From positions 9,116,501-9,180,500 of the forward strand of contig JARWIR010000005.1 of assembly GCA_029959085.1 (NCBI GenBank): a DNA stretch of 64,000 nt, given 5' to 3'. Under the pieces are notes generated by a model. That model did not search any database. It was not told where the DNA came from and worked only from the letters and a program-made list of their open reading frames with translations. The position numbers were made by a program, and so were the translations under genes. Shown in pieces: positions 22,540 through 34,458 of the stretch. Within the stretch, counting starts at the first letter, position 1, and each line of letters opens with the position of its first letter. This DNA comes from Nemophila menziesii. Taxonomy: Eukaryota > Streptophyta > Magnoliopsida > Boraginales > Hydrophyllaceae.

Positions 22540-24050
22540 CCTAGGGTGTGATAAAAATAAGATAAATAAAGTCTAGAAAACTACGCACTCTCACCCTAGA
22601 CAGGCACACTACTGCAAGTATTACAGGACGTATGCAAGTTTTAGTTGATAAGTTGAGTTCGTTCTCAGGGACTTAAGTGTGTTAATCACATGGGTAGAAA
22701 TAACGAGTAAAAGTAAATAATTAAAGACAGAAACTAAAAGTAAATAGATTTCAAAATTAACTAATTAAAACTAAGAAATAAAGACAGTAAAATAAAATAA
22801 CTAAGAATATGAGATAAGAGATATAGCTTAGGTTTTGCTAGTATGCACTAATCCTTCTAATTCTTTCTATTAGATCTAGTTTATAAGGGAGAATATTAGC
22901 TCTTGTATACTTAGTTAGGATTCTAAATTCCCATACCTTAGACCTTGAGAGCGACTAAGGGGGCTACGGCACAACCAAGACGTGGTTTAAAATAGGGTTA
23001 TCAAGCGCTACCAAGGCCCTAAGCAAACACTTCAATCATTGGTGATATGGTGATTAAAACAAACCCTAATGACTATCTAGTTAGAATCATGTTTTGTCAG
23101 AACTAATATCGACACTAGACATTATGTGGTGGTTCAATAGATAAACACCCAATTAAGGAGACCATCTAACTACTATTAAAACAATCCTAAAGTGATCAGT
23201 TCTAGGAAAGACAATAAATCAAAACATACAAACAAATATAAGATTAAGAAGCTAATATCAGATTAAAACATGTAATTCCCAAAGAAACTTATATAGAAGA
23301 ATTAGAATTCATAGATTATACATGATGCAAAACCCAAGCTATGGGGAGTTTAGAAATAAACTAAAAGAAATTACAAAAGACATCATCTTGCTCTCTACAA
23401 TAAACTGGAAGAATAAAACTCTAAGAACTAATTACTATGAGGCAAGGATGATTTACAAGTGATATAAGAGTGTATTTATAGGTGGTTAGAAGACCTAATT
23501 CGTTTTCTTGAGGAAGAGATAAAGTATTGGACTCCCAGCCCAACTCAAATTCGTATGGAAATAAAGATAAACACTGCTGGGCCGTTTTGAGCATATCTTC
23601 TTCGTTATTGGTCGGTTTTTGCTCCATAAGATACCAAAAGAATCCTCACATAATTATCTACGTCCCTATGAAAGGAAATTACCAAAATCAGCTTCCTTGT
23701 AGGAGTAATCACCACTTCTTTAGGCGTGTGCTGCAGAATCCCAGATTTAGGCAGCTTTTCTTTTTCCATATTTTTAGCTTTTGTTTCCTTATCTCCAATT
23801 ACCATGCTAATCTCTTTCCATATGTTATAGTCTTTGACTTGGACTCTAATTTATCTCCATAGTTATCTTTAAAGCTACACACTAAATAAACAATTAAACC
23901 CAATATGCTCTAAAAATATTATTTTACTAAATCAAGACTCAAAATAGGAAAGTGCATTATTACTCAAGAAAATCGACATTAATGACTTCTGAATCACTAA
24001 AAATGATGTCTCATCCTAATATAAATCTATCACAAATGAGGAGACATCAA
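22540..24050 (+). repeat. unclassified repeat family H, copy 1
   Basis: Shares its plan with 32877-34458: a head with CACTACTGCAAGTATTACAGG and a 'TTC.CAGGGAC' word, an A-rich purine zone, CTAATCCTTCTAATTCT, and a tail AAAAATGATGTCTC...GAGGAGACATCA. The tail forms an 8-bp stem (GATGTCTC 24005-24012 with GAGACATC 24041-24048). No long open frame. No TIR, LTR or TSD identified. Confidence 0.6.
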
Positions 24051-24094
24051 ATATATGAATATATCTTCATCTCTTTATTTACTTTGTTTTCTTT

Positions 24095-24480
24095 TTGCCA
24101 AACTTTAATTTAGGATCCCAAGGGAGTGCATGTCTGTTTCCTTGGGGTAGTTTCTCGTGGATATGGTCCTCGCCGATATATCCGACTTCTATTTGCATAT
24201 ACACGTGTCACACGACGATTGATGTGACCCTTTTATGGGGTAAATCCAAAACGCTTCTATATGCCTATATAAATGTCTTTTTCCTCTTTCATTTTTCTTA
24301 CTCTTTTGAGAGACATAGTCTTGGAGAGATACCCGAGCCTTCGATTGGGTTTTTTTCTCGATCCGACCTCTTTCAGGTTAAGCCTTGTACTCTTCTCGGT
24401 TGTCTAAATACCATATTTTTATTTACTTGTCTCTTTCTTTTGTTAGTCGTATTAGAGTGGGTATGTTATACCCTAAGTAT
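24095..24480 (+). mobile_element. LTR-like or promoter fragment
   Basis: Contains CACGTGTCACACGACG, then TATATAAAT (24266-24274) and a TC-rich transcribed-looking stretch (TTTTTCCTCTTTCATTTTTC) resembling the U3-R part of a plant LTR. No second LTR, PBS or PPT is found, so this could equally be an orphan promoter fragment. Confidence 0.35.
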
Positions 24481-24570
24481 ATGATAAATATTGTGACCAA
24501 GAAACCTATAATGATTACAACTCGCTCGAGCAACGCTACTCATTCGGCAGTCCTGTCGATCACTAACATG

Positions 24571-24662
24571 AGTAAAAAGAGAAATAAAGTTATCATTTGT
24601 CCGACCATCGCTCGCTAGCCTAAGTAAAAAGAGAAAATATAGTTATCATTTGTCAGACCATT
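24571..24662. repeat. direct repeat, about 40 bp, two copies 52 bp apart
   Basis: AGTAAAAAGAGAAA followed by TAGTTATCATTTGTC-like sequence occurs at 24571-24609 and 24623-24662. Confidence 0.8.
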
Positions 24663-24799
24663 GTTATTGGAAGAAGAAATGTGCTAATAGTACGCCGAAG
24701 AATCCCAATGTCGAGCTTGAGAGTTGTGTATAATGCCCTGTCTGGGGATAGTTAGTTTATTACGTTCTTTCTCTACGATCTAAAGACACCGTCTTATAA

Positions 24800-25760
24800 A
24801 AAAACATATTTTGTATATCATGTTTTTTTTTTGGAAACTCCTGATTTATGGTATATGGTGTGGAAATCGAACGTTCCAACCAAAGTTAGGATTTTCATAT
24901 GCAAAGGATACAAGAATGCATTACTGACAGGTCAAAACCTCAAAAAGCGAAAACATGTTAAGGTAAATGATTTCAATTGGTTCCAGGATACACCAGAAAT
25001 CGGTGACATATCTTCTTCTTTGTTGTCCAGATAGTCGAAAAATTTGGGTGGGGTCCACACTCCAAATTTAGATTGACCCGGAGTAGGAGGGTTGGCCTAC
25101 TAATAAATTTAGGTCTTATGTGCTAGTGATACTTTGGAACATTTGAAAGGCAGAGATGCCGTCGCTTCATGAGAAAGGTGATATAGATATAGAAATTGTT
25201 ATTCCTGCTGCGGATAAAACGATGAGGGAACTCTTCTGAAACGACTGGATAGGTCAGGATCAATCGAATTCACCGGCTTTGGATACAAAGCTGACCCCGA
25301 ACTCGGTTGGTACTTTGGTTAGTGATATTTTGTTTACTTGTGATGTCCTTGACGAACTTATAGGAAGTTACGGGAATATGAATTGTTGGAATTCATAAAG
25401 AATCAGTTATGATATATCATTCAAGTGCAATATTTTGTAGGTCAACTATCGAGGGAGAAGCGCGGGCTGGCAACTACAAAAAATGCAAACAGTTCATTGG
25501 GAGGGAGAACCCGATTTTCTTTGATAACCTTGAGATTATTCAAGTATTGGGCTGACGTCGCCAGCAAGGTAGTAATGTTCAGCCAATGCTAAAGAAAATT
25601 GCAGAGTTAGCGGACCAGTTTGGTCTTATGGTCCTTCCACCATCTCCCGAAATGCTTTAACACCCAGGTAGAGGGTATTATAGAGTTAGCTAGGCGGAGT
25701 ATCGCGTCACAACAAGTTTCGACAGATATGAACATTTTGTTCACGAGATTCGGTATTAAA
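24800..25760 (+). mobile_element. LINE fragment, zinc-binding region onward, strongly decayed
   Basis: From 24831, TPDLWYMVWKSNVPTKVRIF and ICKGYKNALLTGQNLKKRK match the zf-RVT segment of plant LINE ORF2 (W..IWK...P.K...F.WK). Beyond 25034 only weak, frame-broken similarity remains; the 3' limit is a guess. Confidence 0.6.
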
Positions 25761-26340
25761 TGATTAACACATAAGGGTTGCAATTTCAGTATCCGTCCAA
25801 ATATATATATATACCATATTTTTAGTATTACCTTTCGAATAAAAAAACTTGTCTTCAGTCAAATTTTCGGCGTCTTAATATTATAATTATTATAACCATT
25901 GAAAAGTTATGAAACTAATATATAATTAGGCTTTAATAGTTAAATAAATTTACAATACACTCTATCAGGCGTGGCGAGGAGGGTGCTCCCCGACTCTGAG
26001 ACACTGTGAGAAAAATAATAGATATTTTTCCACCAAAATTTCTTAAAAAACTAGACTTTCTCTTCTTTCCAAATCTAAAATCTGCCTTCAAGTTTAAAAC
26101 GCTTTATTTTTTGTACCAACAATTAAGAATTGTTTTCCCCTACTTGCCGCATCAAAAACCAAATCACAAGATTTTATTAAAAAACGAGCCATGCTAGTAA
26201 GATTTATAATATGAATACCTTCGAATCAAAATATGCTCAAAAAATGGACTACCATTTCAAATCCTGATAATTATTTTAATTTTTTGTTTGTTGAGTCTTA
26301 TATGGGATCCGACCAGATACCCGTTCCCCTAATTTATGTA
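25761..26340. other. AT-rich stretch, no supported feature
   Basis: Nothing recognisable apart from the left MULE target site at its end. Confidence 0.4.
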
Positions 26341-27691
26341 CGGGCAATTATTTTTAAAGGCCCAAATAACATGGACAATACTCACAAGTTCCTCCTCTAA
26401 CCAAACTATTATAACCTAACTAGACAAAAAAAAACCAATAATGCCCCCAATTCCTCTTATACTCACGATAAACTGAAAAACCGAAACAAAAACCCCATTA
26501 GGTTTCGAAATCAAAAACCCAACCCTACCCTCAGTTCTCTTTCCTAAAAAACCAGTCCATCTTCTCTACACCAACAAACCGGCGCCTGCACAAGCTTGTC
26601 TCTAAGCCGCCGCTGTTCCAGGCTCCACCACCACCATCTCTGACCCAAGAAACCCTCCATGCTCACCGCTTTTCTCTACGTCGCCGCTGGTCCAGGCTCC
26701 ACCAACACCATCTCCCCCCTAAGAAACCCGCCATGCTCACCTGCGTTCAGATCTGGGCGACACCGCTCTCCTGCAACAACGACCGCTCCACCAACGCTCC
26801 TGCAACAATGACCGCTCAACCATCGCTCTCCTGCCCGGTTCCGCTCACCGAACACTAAAACCGACCACCCCACCTCAGGACCGACCACCCCGCTTCTCCT
26901 GCCCGGCACCACTCACTGCACACTAAGACCGACCACTCCGCCGTCCTGGAGAAGAAAAAACCGTTGTCACATAGGCGGCCCTGGCCGAGCACAGTTTTTG
27001 GGCCATTTTTTTCCATAGAAACCGTTCAGCTCTTGGCCCGTTCAGATCTTGGGTCGTACAATTTTCTTTAATACCGCCGAAACATTCCCAAAGTTTAGTG
27101 TTTTTTATTTTTTAAATTTTTGTTTAAATTAGTATTACCCCTTTTATTTTTTATTCCAATATAGATTGTAAACATATTTCTTTTTGTATTAGATCCAGAT
27201 TTAGATCTGTTTGGAATGTACCAAAGTGATCTGTTTGGAATGTACCAATTCGTTTTTATCGTGAAAAAAGTTATCGTGAATAGATTTGTGTATTGTTTTT
27301 GCGAAAAAACTTTGTTTGGCGCGTACCAATGGTTTAGCCTTGACATGAAGCTTCGATCGGGTTTTTAAATAACACCGGACATTAACGTTGGATATAAATA
27401 GAAACCATTTAAGTCTAGAAAAACGCTATTAGGGACTAATCATTCAATTACATAAAAACGATGGTGAAACGAATATAATAGCAGTTGGTACGTACCAAGA
27501 CAGAAAAATTGGTACGTTCCAACAACAAACAAACGCTGGTCTATACCAAAAACGTAAAAAAATGTTGGTCAGTACCAAAGACGAATTGATTCTAACTAAA
27601 AAAATAAACTTAGGACTTTCTCAGAAGGTTTTTTTAGTTAGGATTTTGTGACTAAATTTTTGGAATGTTGGACTTTTAAAAGTAATTTCTT
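26341..27691 (+). mobile_element. non-autonomous MULE (Pack-MULE-like), element X
   Basis: Head GGGCAATTATTTTTAAAGGC and the reverse of the tail, AAGAAATTACTTTTAAAAGT, are degenerate inverted repeats of the same type as elements Y and Z. Flanks ATTTATGTA (26332-26340) and ATTTAATGTA (27692-27701) look like a 9-bp duplication with one indel. Inside: promoter-like AT-rich head, TC-rich leader near 26520-26570, GC-rich core 26570-27000 (CCR/CCACC rich, repeated GCTCCACCA..ACCATCTC units) and an AT-rich tail with repeated GGAATGTACCAA and GGTACGT words. No transposase. Confidence 0.75.
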
Positions 27692-27789
27692 ATTTAATGT
27701 AATACTGTGTTAAGTCTTTTTTGCATACATGAGAGGCTTTAACAAGCCGTTAAGAAAAAGAAATTATAGATAAAACAAAAGTTCTTATT

Positions 27790-28480
27790 AACCATCTAGT
27801 GCAACTCTAGCAGTTGCACACTCAATTCAGTCTCTCGTAATAAAACTCCAAAGGTAATATGGTGGATCAATAAACTCCGCTGGTTGGGTACTCATAAGTG
27901 CTCCTTCTTTCGCTAGTTTATCAACACAAAAGTACGCTTCACGGAATATAAGTTTTATTTCGACTTTTGAGAAATTCTCAGTATCGCGCACCATTCTCTT
28001 ATTATTGAAACAGTGGCACTACTTAAGTTACCACCGCCCTTCACTAGCGCGTGGAACTTCCTCGAGTCTATCTCATAATGAGTTGAGCTCCCACCGTCCT
28101 TCACTAGCGCGTGGAACTCCTTAGAATCTGTTTCAATAACCAACGATGTATAACCTTCGCTAGAAGCCCATCTAAGACAAAAATGTAGAGCTAGAAATTC
28201 AGAAATAAGGGGAGAATCAACAAGGCATGCTCCCATAAATCCAGAGATGCAAGAACCATACATGTCTCTCACTATAACTCTAATACCTGCCTTCCCTTTT
28301 GCGGCGATTACACTTCCATCAATATTCAGTTTGAAGCCATCATTAGGCTTAACCCATTTTACCATTATATTTCTAGCTACTTTAACAACTCTCCCGTCAA
28401 AAAAATTTCCCCAAACTAATGCAAAGTTGCCAGCTAGTGAGAAAATTTCTCTTTTAAGCTCTAATACATATGGCACATTA
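27790..28480 (-). mobile_element. LINE 3' end: RNase H (RVT_3) domain
   Basis: Minus strand from 28476: MVKWVKPNDGFKLNIDGSVI, then VIVRDMYGSCISGF, LALHFCLRWASSEG and VIETDSKEFHALV. This is the order W.KP..G..K.N.DG / RD..G / A...L..A...G / .E.DS of plant LINE RNase H. After a stop, FREAYFCVDKLAKEGALMS and YYLWSFITRD complete the C-terminus. It is the best-preserved RNase H copy here: 173 codons are open, but the frame stops before the REA..CVD.LAK tail. Confidence 0.88.
28029..28135 (-). repeat. 60-bp in-frame duplication inside the RNase H
   Basis: Two units offset by exactly 60 bases, both containing CTTCACTAGCGCGTGGAACT. In protein, ETDSKEFHALVKDGG is followed by EIDSRKFHALVKGGG, repeating the segment with the catalytic Asp of the .E.DS motif. 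Confidence 0.9.
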
Positions 28481-29130
28481 ACCGCCTCATTAAATAATAG
28501 AGAGTTTCGTTTAACCCAAATTACCCAAATAACGACTACAAATATGTGTTAAGTCTTACTAATGTAGATGGATTTTTATTTTCAAAAACACACAAAAAAG
28601 GGTAATACTTCAATTCAATATTGCATGGTCCAATATTCAAATCATGACCATTGATCATTGAAAAATACATGTCATTAGATTAATGTGATAGTTACTTTTG
28701 CAAGTTTAAAACATGGGGTATATGTATGAATGTAATTGGTGTATGATCATTCAATATTGGATGGAAGAAATTTCCTATATATATATATATATGAATGTAA
28801 TTGGTGTAGAATCCTCTTATATTGGATTCAAGAATTTAAAAAAAAAAGTATTTCCTTATTTCAACGCTCTCGATAAGAAGTTTTTGTCGGCCGCATCACC
28901 CAAAAGACACATAAACAAGAAAACCTAGAATTAGACCGTGATCAACAACGTCATTTGGACCCCACATAACGCCGGACTTCAAATCTAACATCCAAACTAG
29001 TTAATTTTTTGGGAATATTAAATTACACCATATTAATTTTAAATGCCGAAAAATCTAGAAAATCATAAACACACGACTGACACGTCTAAAGTAAGTAGAT
29101 ACACAAACCTAGGCGGTCCGTGATGACCGG
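28481..29130. other. upstream region of the small acidic gene, with a short duplication
   Basis: Contains two copies of TATGAATGTAATTGGTGTA (28724 on and 28790 on) flanking a TA run. GACACGTCT at about 29077 resembles an ABA-response core (ACGT). No coding region. Confidence 0.5.
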
Positions 29131-29179
29131 CTTTTATTGTTCCCATTCCACGCGCCTGCGTCGCTTTCATTCTCTCCAC

Positions 29180-29187
29180 CTATATAT
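29180..29187 (+). promoter_or_regulatory. TATA box of the small acidic gene
   Basis: CTATATAT preceded by CTCCACC and followed by a pyrimidine-rich stretch. It lies 67-74 bases before the chosen ATG, giving an expected start of transcription near 29210-29215 and a 5' UTR of roughly 40 bases. Confidence 0.7.
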
Positions 29188-29253
29188 CTTCCCATGCTTC
29201 TTTTTCATTTTGCATTCAATCTTTTATCGTTCTTATTATTATATCGTGATAAA

Positions 29254-29724
29254 ATGAAGAGTGAAAACATTATCAAAAAGCGTGTGCGAGAAGATGTTGT
29301 TGAGTCAGATATTGACTCGCCCGAGGTGAAGAGATTAAAAGAAGAATTATTAGAAAATTTTGAAGATGATGAGTTTTGTACAACGAGTCTAGATCTTGAC
29401 TCGTTTATGAAAAGCTTTGAAGATGAAATTACTCCGACAGTGGTGAACCTGACGTCAGAACCCGTTGAAACACAACAGGATCTGGGGTTTCTTTTAGAAG
29501 CTTCAGATTATGAGCTGGGACTGCCTCCTCCATCAACAAGTGAGGTGGAGAAAGATGAGTTGGTCCGAGTTTCATCTGACTCGTCTGAACTCACTGAGTT
29601 GTGGGGTTTTGAAGAACAAATATTGAATTATGACTCTTTTGATTTTGGTGTTGTGGAAGAGGAAACTTTTAACAGCGGTGGTGTTGGTGAATACGTGGCG
29701 TTAGATGAGTTGTTTAATTATTAG
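29254..29724 (+). CDS. small acidic single-exon plant protein, 156 aa
   Basis: Begins MKSENIIKKRVREDVVESDI, with a Lys/Arg-rich N-terminus (possible nuclear signal KKRVRED), then a strongly acidic, Ser/Leu-rich body: VKRLKEELLENFEDDE, SLDLDSFMKSFEDEI, LGFLLEASDYELGLPPP, LWGFEEQILNYDSFDFG and a C-terminal DELFNY. I recognise the layout (LGFLLEASDDELGLPP plus LW.F...I..YDSFEFG) as that of a small plant family of unknown biochemical role; acidic stretches suggest a regulator, which is inference. An in-frame ATG at 29137 would add 39 residues but lies upstream of the TATA box, so it is unlikely to be in the mRNA. No internal stops; codon use is normal. Isolated from other genes. Confidence 0.85.
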   Translation: MKSENIIKKRVREDVVESDIDSPEVKRLKEELLENFEDDEFCTTSLDLDSFMKSFEDEITPTVVNLTSEPVETQQDLGFLLEASDYELGLPPPSTSEVEKDELVRVSSDSSELTELWGFEEQILNYDSFDFGVVEEETFNSGGVGEYVALDELFNY

Positions 29725-29981
29725 GAGAGGGTATTTTGGGACTACTGATTTTACAAGGAGGTCCGAAATGTTACCTGAATAGTAGAATTTGACTTTATTT
29801 TGTAGGGAATTAATATTGTGAAGGTTATTAATTTTTTTATTTTGAAGGAGAAAAAAGTGCAAATATTATATAACTAATGTTCTAATGTCTGGAAAAATGG
29901 AAATTATGTATCCAATTTTTTAATTTTTTTGAATCCTGATTTAAAATATTAAAATTACAGAATAATAACTTAATAAAATAA
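29725..29981 (+). other. 3' flank of the small acidic gene
   Basis: AT-rich, no second exon or frame. No strong AATAAA within the first 100 bases after the stop. Confidence 0.4.
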
Positions 29982-30744
29982 GTGTTTGTTTGGAAGTGAT
30001 TTGTTGAAGTATTTTTTGATTAAAAAATTAAATATTTGTAAAAATAATTAAAAAATACTTTGACATTTAAAATCGCTAGTGACTATTTTAATAATTATTT
30101 ATTAAGTATTTTTTAAAAAATAAATTTAAAAGTTTAAAGTATTTTTATTATTCTATGCAAATAAATTATTTTTAAAAATAATTTTAATCGAACAATAATT
30201 TCAACTTTAACTATTTGGTTGTAGGTTGATTCTGACCTGTTTTTTTGTTATGGTCTTGTATCTATTTTGGAAAAATAAGAATTTAATACTTTTTCAATAA
30301 TGTCCATTTACTAAAGAATTTACACTCTCTCAATAAATTTTTAGACTTTATATCGTTTCTTTAGAATCTCAAAAAATTCTATTCTAACTTTTTTTTTATT
30401 AAAATATTTTAATTTTAATTTCAATAAATATCTAAAATATTGGATATTTTAAAATAAGTATTTTAATAATAAATAATTGTATTCTTTAATATCAATGAAA
30501 AATTAAGTAAATATTATTTATGAGATAAAATAAGTAGTCGCTGGTAAGTATATTTTTTAAATATTTTTTAAAAGCTTTTTAGACTTTATAATACACTTTT
30601 AGGATAAGTACCAAGTTAATGTTTTAGAAAAAACCTACGTAAAGTGATCATAGAGTTTAAAATTATTTTTAATAATTCTTTCAAAATTTCAATTTTATTT
30701 TAAAAGCATTTTTTTCCCCTAAAATAAGCACTTCCAAACAAACC
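29982..30744. mobile_element. PIF/Harbinger-like MITE relative, copy 2 (long or composite)
   Basis: Starts GTGTTTGTTTGGAAGTG after TAA and ends CACTTCCAAACAAACCC, the same termini as the MITEs at 20781 and 53425, but 763 bp long. The right flank is GAA instead of TAA/TTA. May be two elements fused or a longer variant with AT-rich filler. Confidence 0.5.
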
Positions 30745-30899
30745 CGAAGTATTAAATTAGAACCTCGAATTTGTATATGATAGGGTTTTTTTTCGAATTT
30801 GTATATGATAGGGTTTTTTTTTGTTCCAAAACATATTACCATAGATATAAAAAGGTTGTTACAAATTAGCTAATTCTCGAAGAAACTGATTCTTTTTTA

Positions 30900-31905
30900 A
30901 TTGATACAGCTAGCTATCCGGGATTGAATGTAAGATACATGAGCCAAGCATGTTGCTATTGAGTTTATGCTTGATTACCGAATCTGCTAGCCTATTCCTA
31001 TCTCGATTCTCGACTAATCCAAGCAAAAATAGGTAAACATTGTTCAACATTATAAGCATTCTTAACAATATGACAAATAATGGGAATTGAAAATTGTATA
31101 TTCTTCTCAAGTGGTTGCTACTTGTAGGCGATCACTCTCTATGATAACTCTACGGTTAGGGAAACTTCGAGTTTCAAGACAGGCTTTAAGAACACCTAAA
31201 ACTTCCGCTTCTACCAGAGATTCAGCTGCTATGTCCCACACATTGCAAGTTAACACCTTTCCTAAATTGTCCCTGGAAACACAAAAGATTGTTGCCTTTT
31301 TATTAGCATAAGCAGCATCACAATTTATTCTAATCATATGTTTTAGGAGTGATTCCCATTTCTTTTTCATATTCATTGAGTTCAACTCATTTTCGCAATA
31401 TGTTATTCCATCTATCATTTGATCATTCATTGATGTTATTTTATTATCCTTCATTTTCTTAAGTTCATCAATAGATAAGTTAGTTGTTTTGTATTTCTCC
31501 CTTTCTTTCATAGACATCTGTAACGTGTTTATTGGGTCAAGCTTTATATTTCTATAATTACCACTACCCATATCCTTCCAAATATATCACATAAGTATGG
31601 AAATACACCCCATTACACATTCATTTTTGTATCCTTCCTTTATGGATTTCTCAAGTATCACTGCTATCCAATTATCCATTCTCATGGTGTACCGGTTGTA
31701 TGTGAATACATTGTCCGGGGAGGCAAACCAAACTGCTCGAGTCCAATTACATTCCAAAAGTAGGTGTTTTGTGCTTTCAATAGCTTCATTACAAATACTA
31801 CATAAAGGAGAATCAACAATCTTTCTTACTACATAATATTGATAACCTCGTTGGATGGTCAAATGAAATCCCTCTGTTACGTTTATTAGTGACCTTTCCC
31901 AATAA
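30900..31905 (-). mobile_element. LINE fragment: zinc-binding region and RNase H
   Basis: Minus strand reads VRKIVDSPLCSICNEAIEST and KHLLLECNWTRAVWF (zf-RVT: SPLC.IC...ES..HLL..C...R.VWF), then after a break an RNase H region: IRINCDAAYANKKATIFCVS, RDNLGKVLTCNVWD, EAEVLGVLKACLE and VIIESDRLQ. The 154-codon frame at 31571-31107 is the longest open part. Abuts the copia primer-binding site at 31908. Confidence 0.85.
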
Positions 31906-31907
31906 AT

Positions 31908-31920
31908 TGGTATCGGGGCT
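31908..31920 (+). other. copia primer-binding site
   Basis: TGGTATCGGGGCT resembles the TGGTATCAGAGCC complement of initiator tRNA-Met 3' end used by plant copia elements. It sits about 70 bases before the gag start, as expected. Confidence 0.7.
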
Positions 31921-32876
31921 TTGTTTTTTTAGTATCTTGTGTGATATAATTGGTGAATCTTCTAGTGTTTCAGGCATGGTCAAGTTGACGTGTTTGAATT
32001 ATTACTTATGGAAATTACAGATGGAGGAAATATTGTATTTTAAAAGATTTGTACAACCCTATTACTAGTACAGACAAAACAGAGAAGTATAATGATTGCC
32101 ATTGTCATGATCCGGAAATATATTGACCACAACATCATCCAAGATGTGGTTGATGAGAAAATGCATTATACATATAGGACAAGCTCGACGCAATGTTTAA
32201 TCGACAATTTGGTGTTAACAAATCATTGCTTATGAGAAAACTCATGAAGGTGCAATACAAAGACGGACAAAGAGTAATCAAGCACCTCAATGACTTTCAA
32301 GGCCTTATGAACTAGTTCAAGGTCATCAGAATCACCTTGGTCGATGAGGTATTGTCCTTACCTATGCTTAGATCTCTCCCTAACAACTGTGATACATTAT
32401 TCACGTCTACAAAACTCTACACCGAAGCTTTACATTGAAATTGTGATAAATAGTATCCTGAACAAAGAAGCTCGACAAAAGAATCTTAGCTCCTTGTATC
32501 ACTTTGATGAAAATTTTGTTCAAAGTATAGGAAGAAACAAATCCCAAGATCCATTGAATCAAGGCAAGCAAAGTTTTGAGGTAGATCCAAATTTAAGATG
32601 AGAAAAAATCTTAATTGTTTCTATTTGTAAAAGAGATGGTCACAAGAAAAATGAGTGTTGAAAGTTTAAGCGTGATCAAGTAAATGGTAAACTCGAAAGG
32701 TCGCCGACAAATCAGAACATAAAGAATAAGGTGATACATCAGCTATTGCAGCTACCAAAGAAGTTTTCCTCATTTGTGATGGCGATTGTTTCAATATTTC
32801 TTTTGAAGGATGTTTGTGGGTTATTGACTCTGGTGCCTCATTGCATCTTACACCATGGTGGTCCTTTGTGTGTTCT

Positions 32877-34458
32877 AAAATAAATGCAAAAAGTAATTGA
32901 ACCACAACCACAAGTGTACGGTTGTCCCGAGTAATAATAGTGATAACATGATCGTTCACAGGGACGTTTTGGTTAACTACAATGCTTATCGATTAATGAA
33001 TGATTTCACTTATGAAAGCAAATAAAAGATATAATGATTGATTGGTTGGTTTTTATTAAGACTAAAGTAAAAATGCAAATAAATACTAAGACGCAAGTAA
33101 ATAAATGTAAAACGCAAATATGAGAAGGCAATACTTGAGAAACGCAAGGAATCCTCCTAATTCTATTTCATAACATATGTTGTTTAAGGGTTAAATTGGT
33201 CAGTTAACATTGGTCGGAATTCTATAATCCTTGTACCCCCGTCAGGGTGGACTACAAGGCTATTCTAGAGTGTCACTAGTCTCGTTAGGGTAAATATGAC
33301 CCATTTTCGAATGATTAAGCTAAATTACCTCATTGGCCCTAAAATTAACTACGCTCGTCAGAGTCAAATAGTTTCTATTTCAGATTGAGTAATTAAGTCC
33401 ATACCTAAACCCTCCGTCAGGATGATCCACACGCCACATATGTGGAATAGCCTAGATACTAATACCTGTTCTTAGTTGATCACTCCAAAAACAGTAAATA
33501 ATCTCAAATTACAGAATAATGTAAAAGACCCAATTTAATTTAATTTATTAAAAACCCAAATTCAGACATATGAAATTTAACTGAATAGGGATTCACCCGT
33601 TATGCATTCTCAAGCACTAAAAGGAATTAGCTCATATTAATTAAAAATAAAACTAAATTAAAGGAAATAAGACTCATATTGTTTTACAGAAATAAAATAC
33701 AGAGAAACCTAATTCGGAATTGGTTTGGCTGTGAATTGGAGATATAGACAGTCTCCAGCTCCAAGCTTATTTTCTTCTTGTTTCTGCTTCTTCTCTGGAC
33801 GCTCTCTTCTAAGATGATTTGAATTGAAGAATAAAATGAGAGGTGCTGAATAATGAGGTCTAAAGGCCTATTTATAATGATAAAAATCGGATTAGGGATT
33901 TTACTTAAGGATTAAGTGAAAATTAGAAAAGCCCAAATCCACTAATTAAACCCAAATCCCGTAACTGCTGCACCACCTCCACTAAAACAGCTCTAGCCGA
34001 TTCGTTATAACTCCGATTGACCTCAAATCACTTGCTAAATTTCCGTAACTCGATAAGGAACATAATCTCTTCAAAGGCCAGCGGCTAAATCAACTCGTAA
34101 GTGCCTCGAAATCAGCAATCTTTGGCCTATTTTTGAGATTTGCAGCTTCAAAATATAATTCTTTTCGGGATTTATCTTCAAGTTTTGACTCCATATCACG
34201 ATCTTTGACTTTATTCTCGGATTCCTCTCCTTGCTAATATTCAAAACCTACAAACTTTTCACTAAAACAAGCAATATTACGCGCAAAAGTTTAATAAATG
34301 AAAAATGCTAGAATTAAAAGAGGAAAATCGGATTATTGTATATTTAGTCCAAAAGTCTATCAAAATAGTCGAATAAACACAAAAAATGATGTCTCCCAAG
34401 GGCATAAAATTAGAACATTTAAGGAGACATCACACCACATCGTAATTTCTTTTTCTCT
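32877..34458 (+). repeat. unclassified repeat family H, copy 2, inserted in copia protease
   Basis: Interrupts the protease frame between TGTGTTCT and TACACTTCTGG, so both boundaries are known within a few bases. Head: CACAACCACAAGTGTACGG, TTCACAGGGACG; A-rich zone; AATCCTCCTAATTCTATT; tail with a perfect 9-bp stem GATGTCTCC (34388-34396) and GGAGACATC (34423-34431). No long open frame, LTR or TIR. Possible short target duplication TTCT only. Confidence 0.75.

Noticed and set aside
23421..23862. Open frames of 66-111 codons on both strands
   Set aside because: They lie in the body of a non-coding family H repeat and show no domain.
29137..29253. Longer N-terminus of the acidic protein from ATG 29137
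   Set aside because: It lies upstream of the TATA box at 29180 and encodes a Pro/Phe-rich stretch unlike the rest of the protein.
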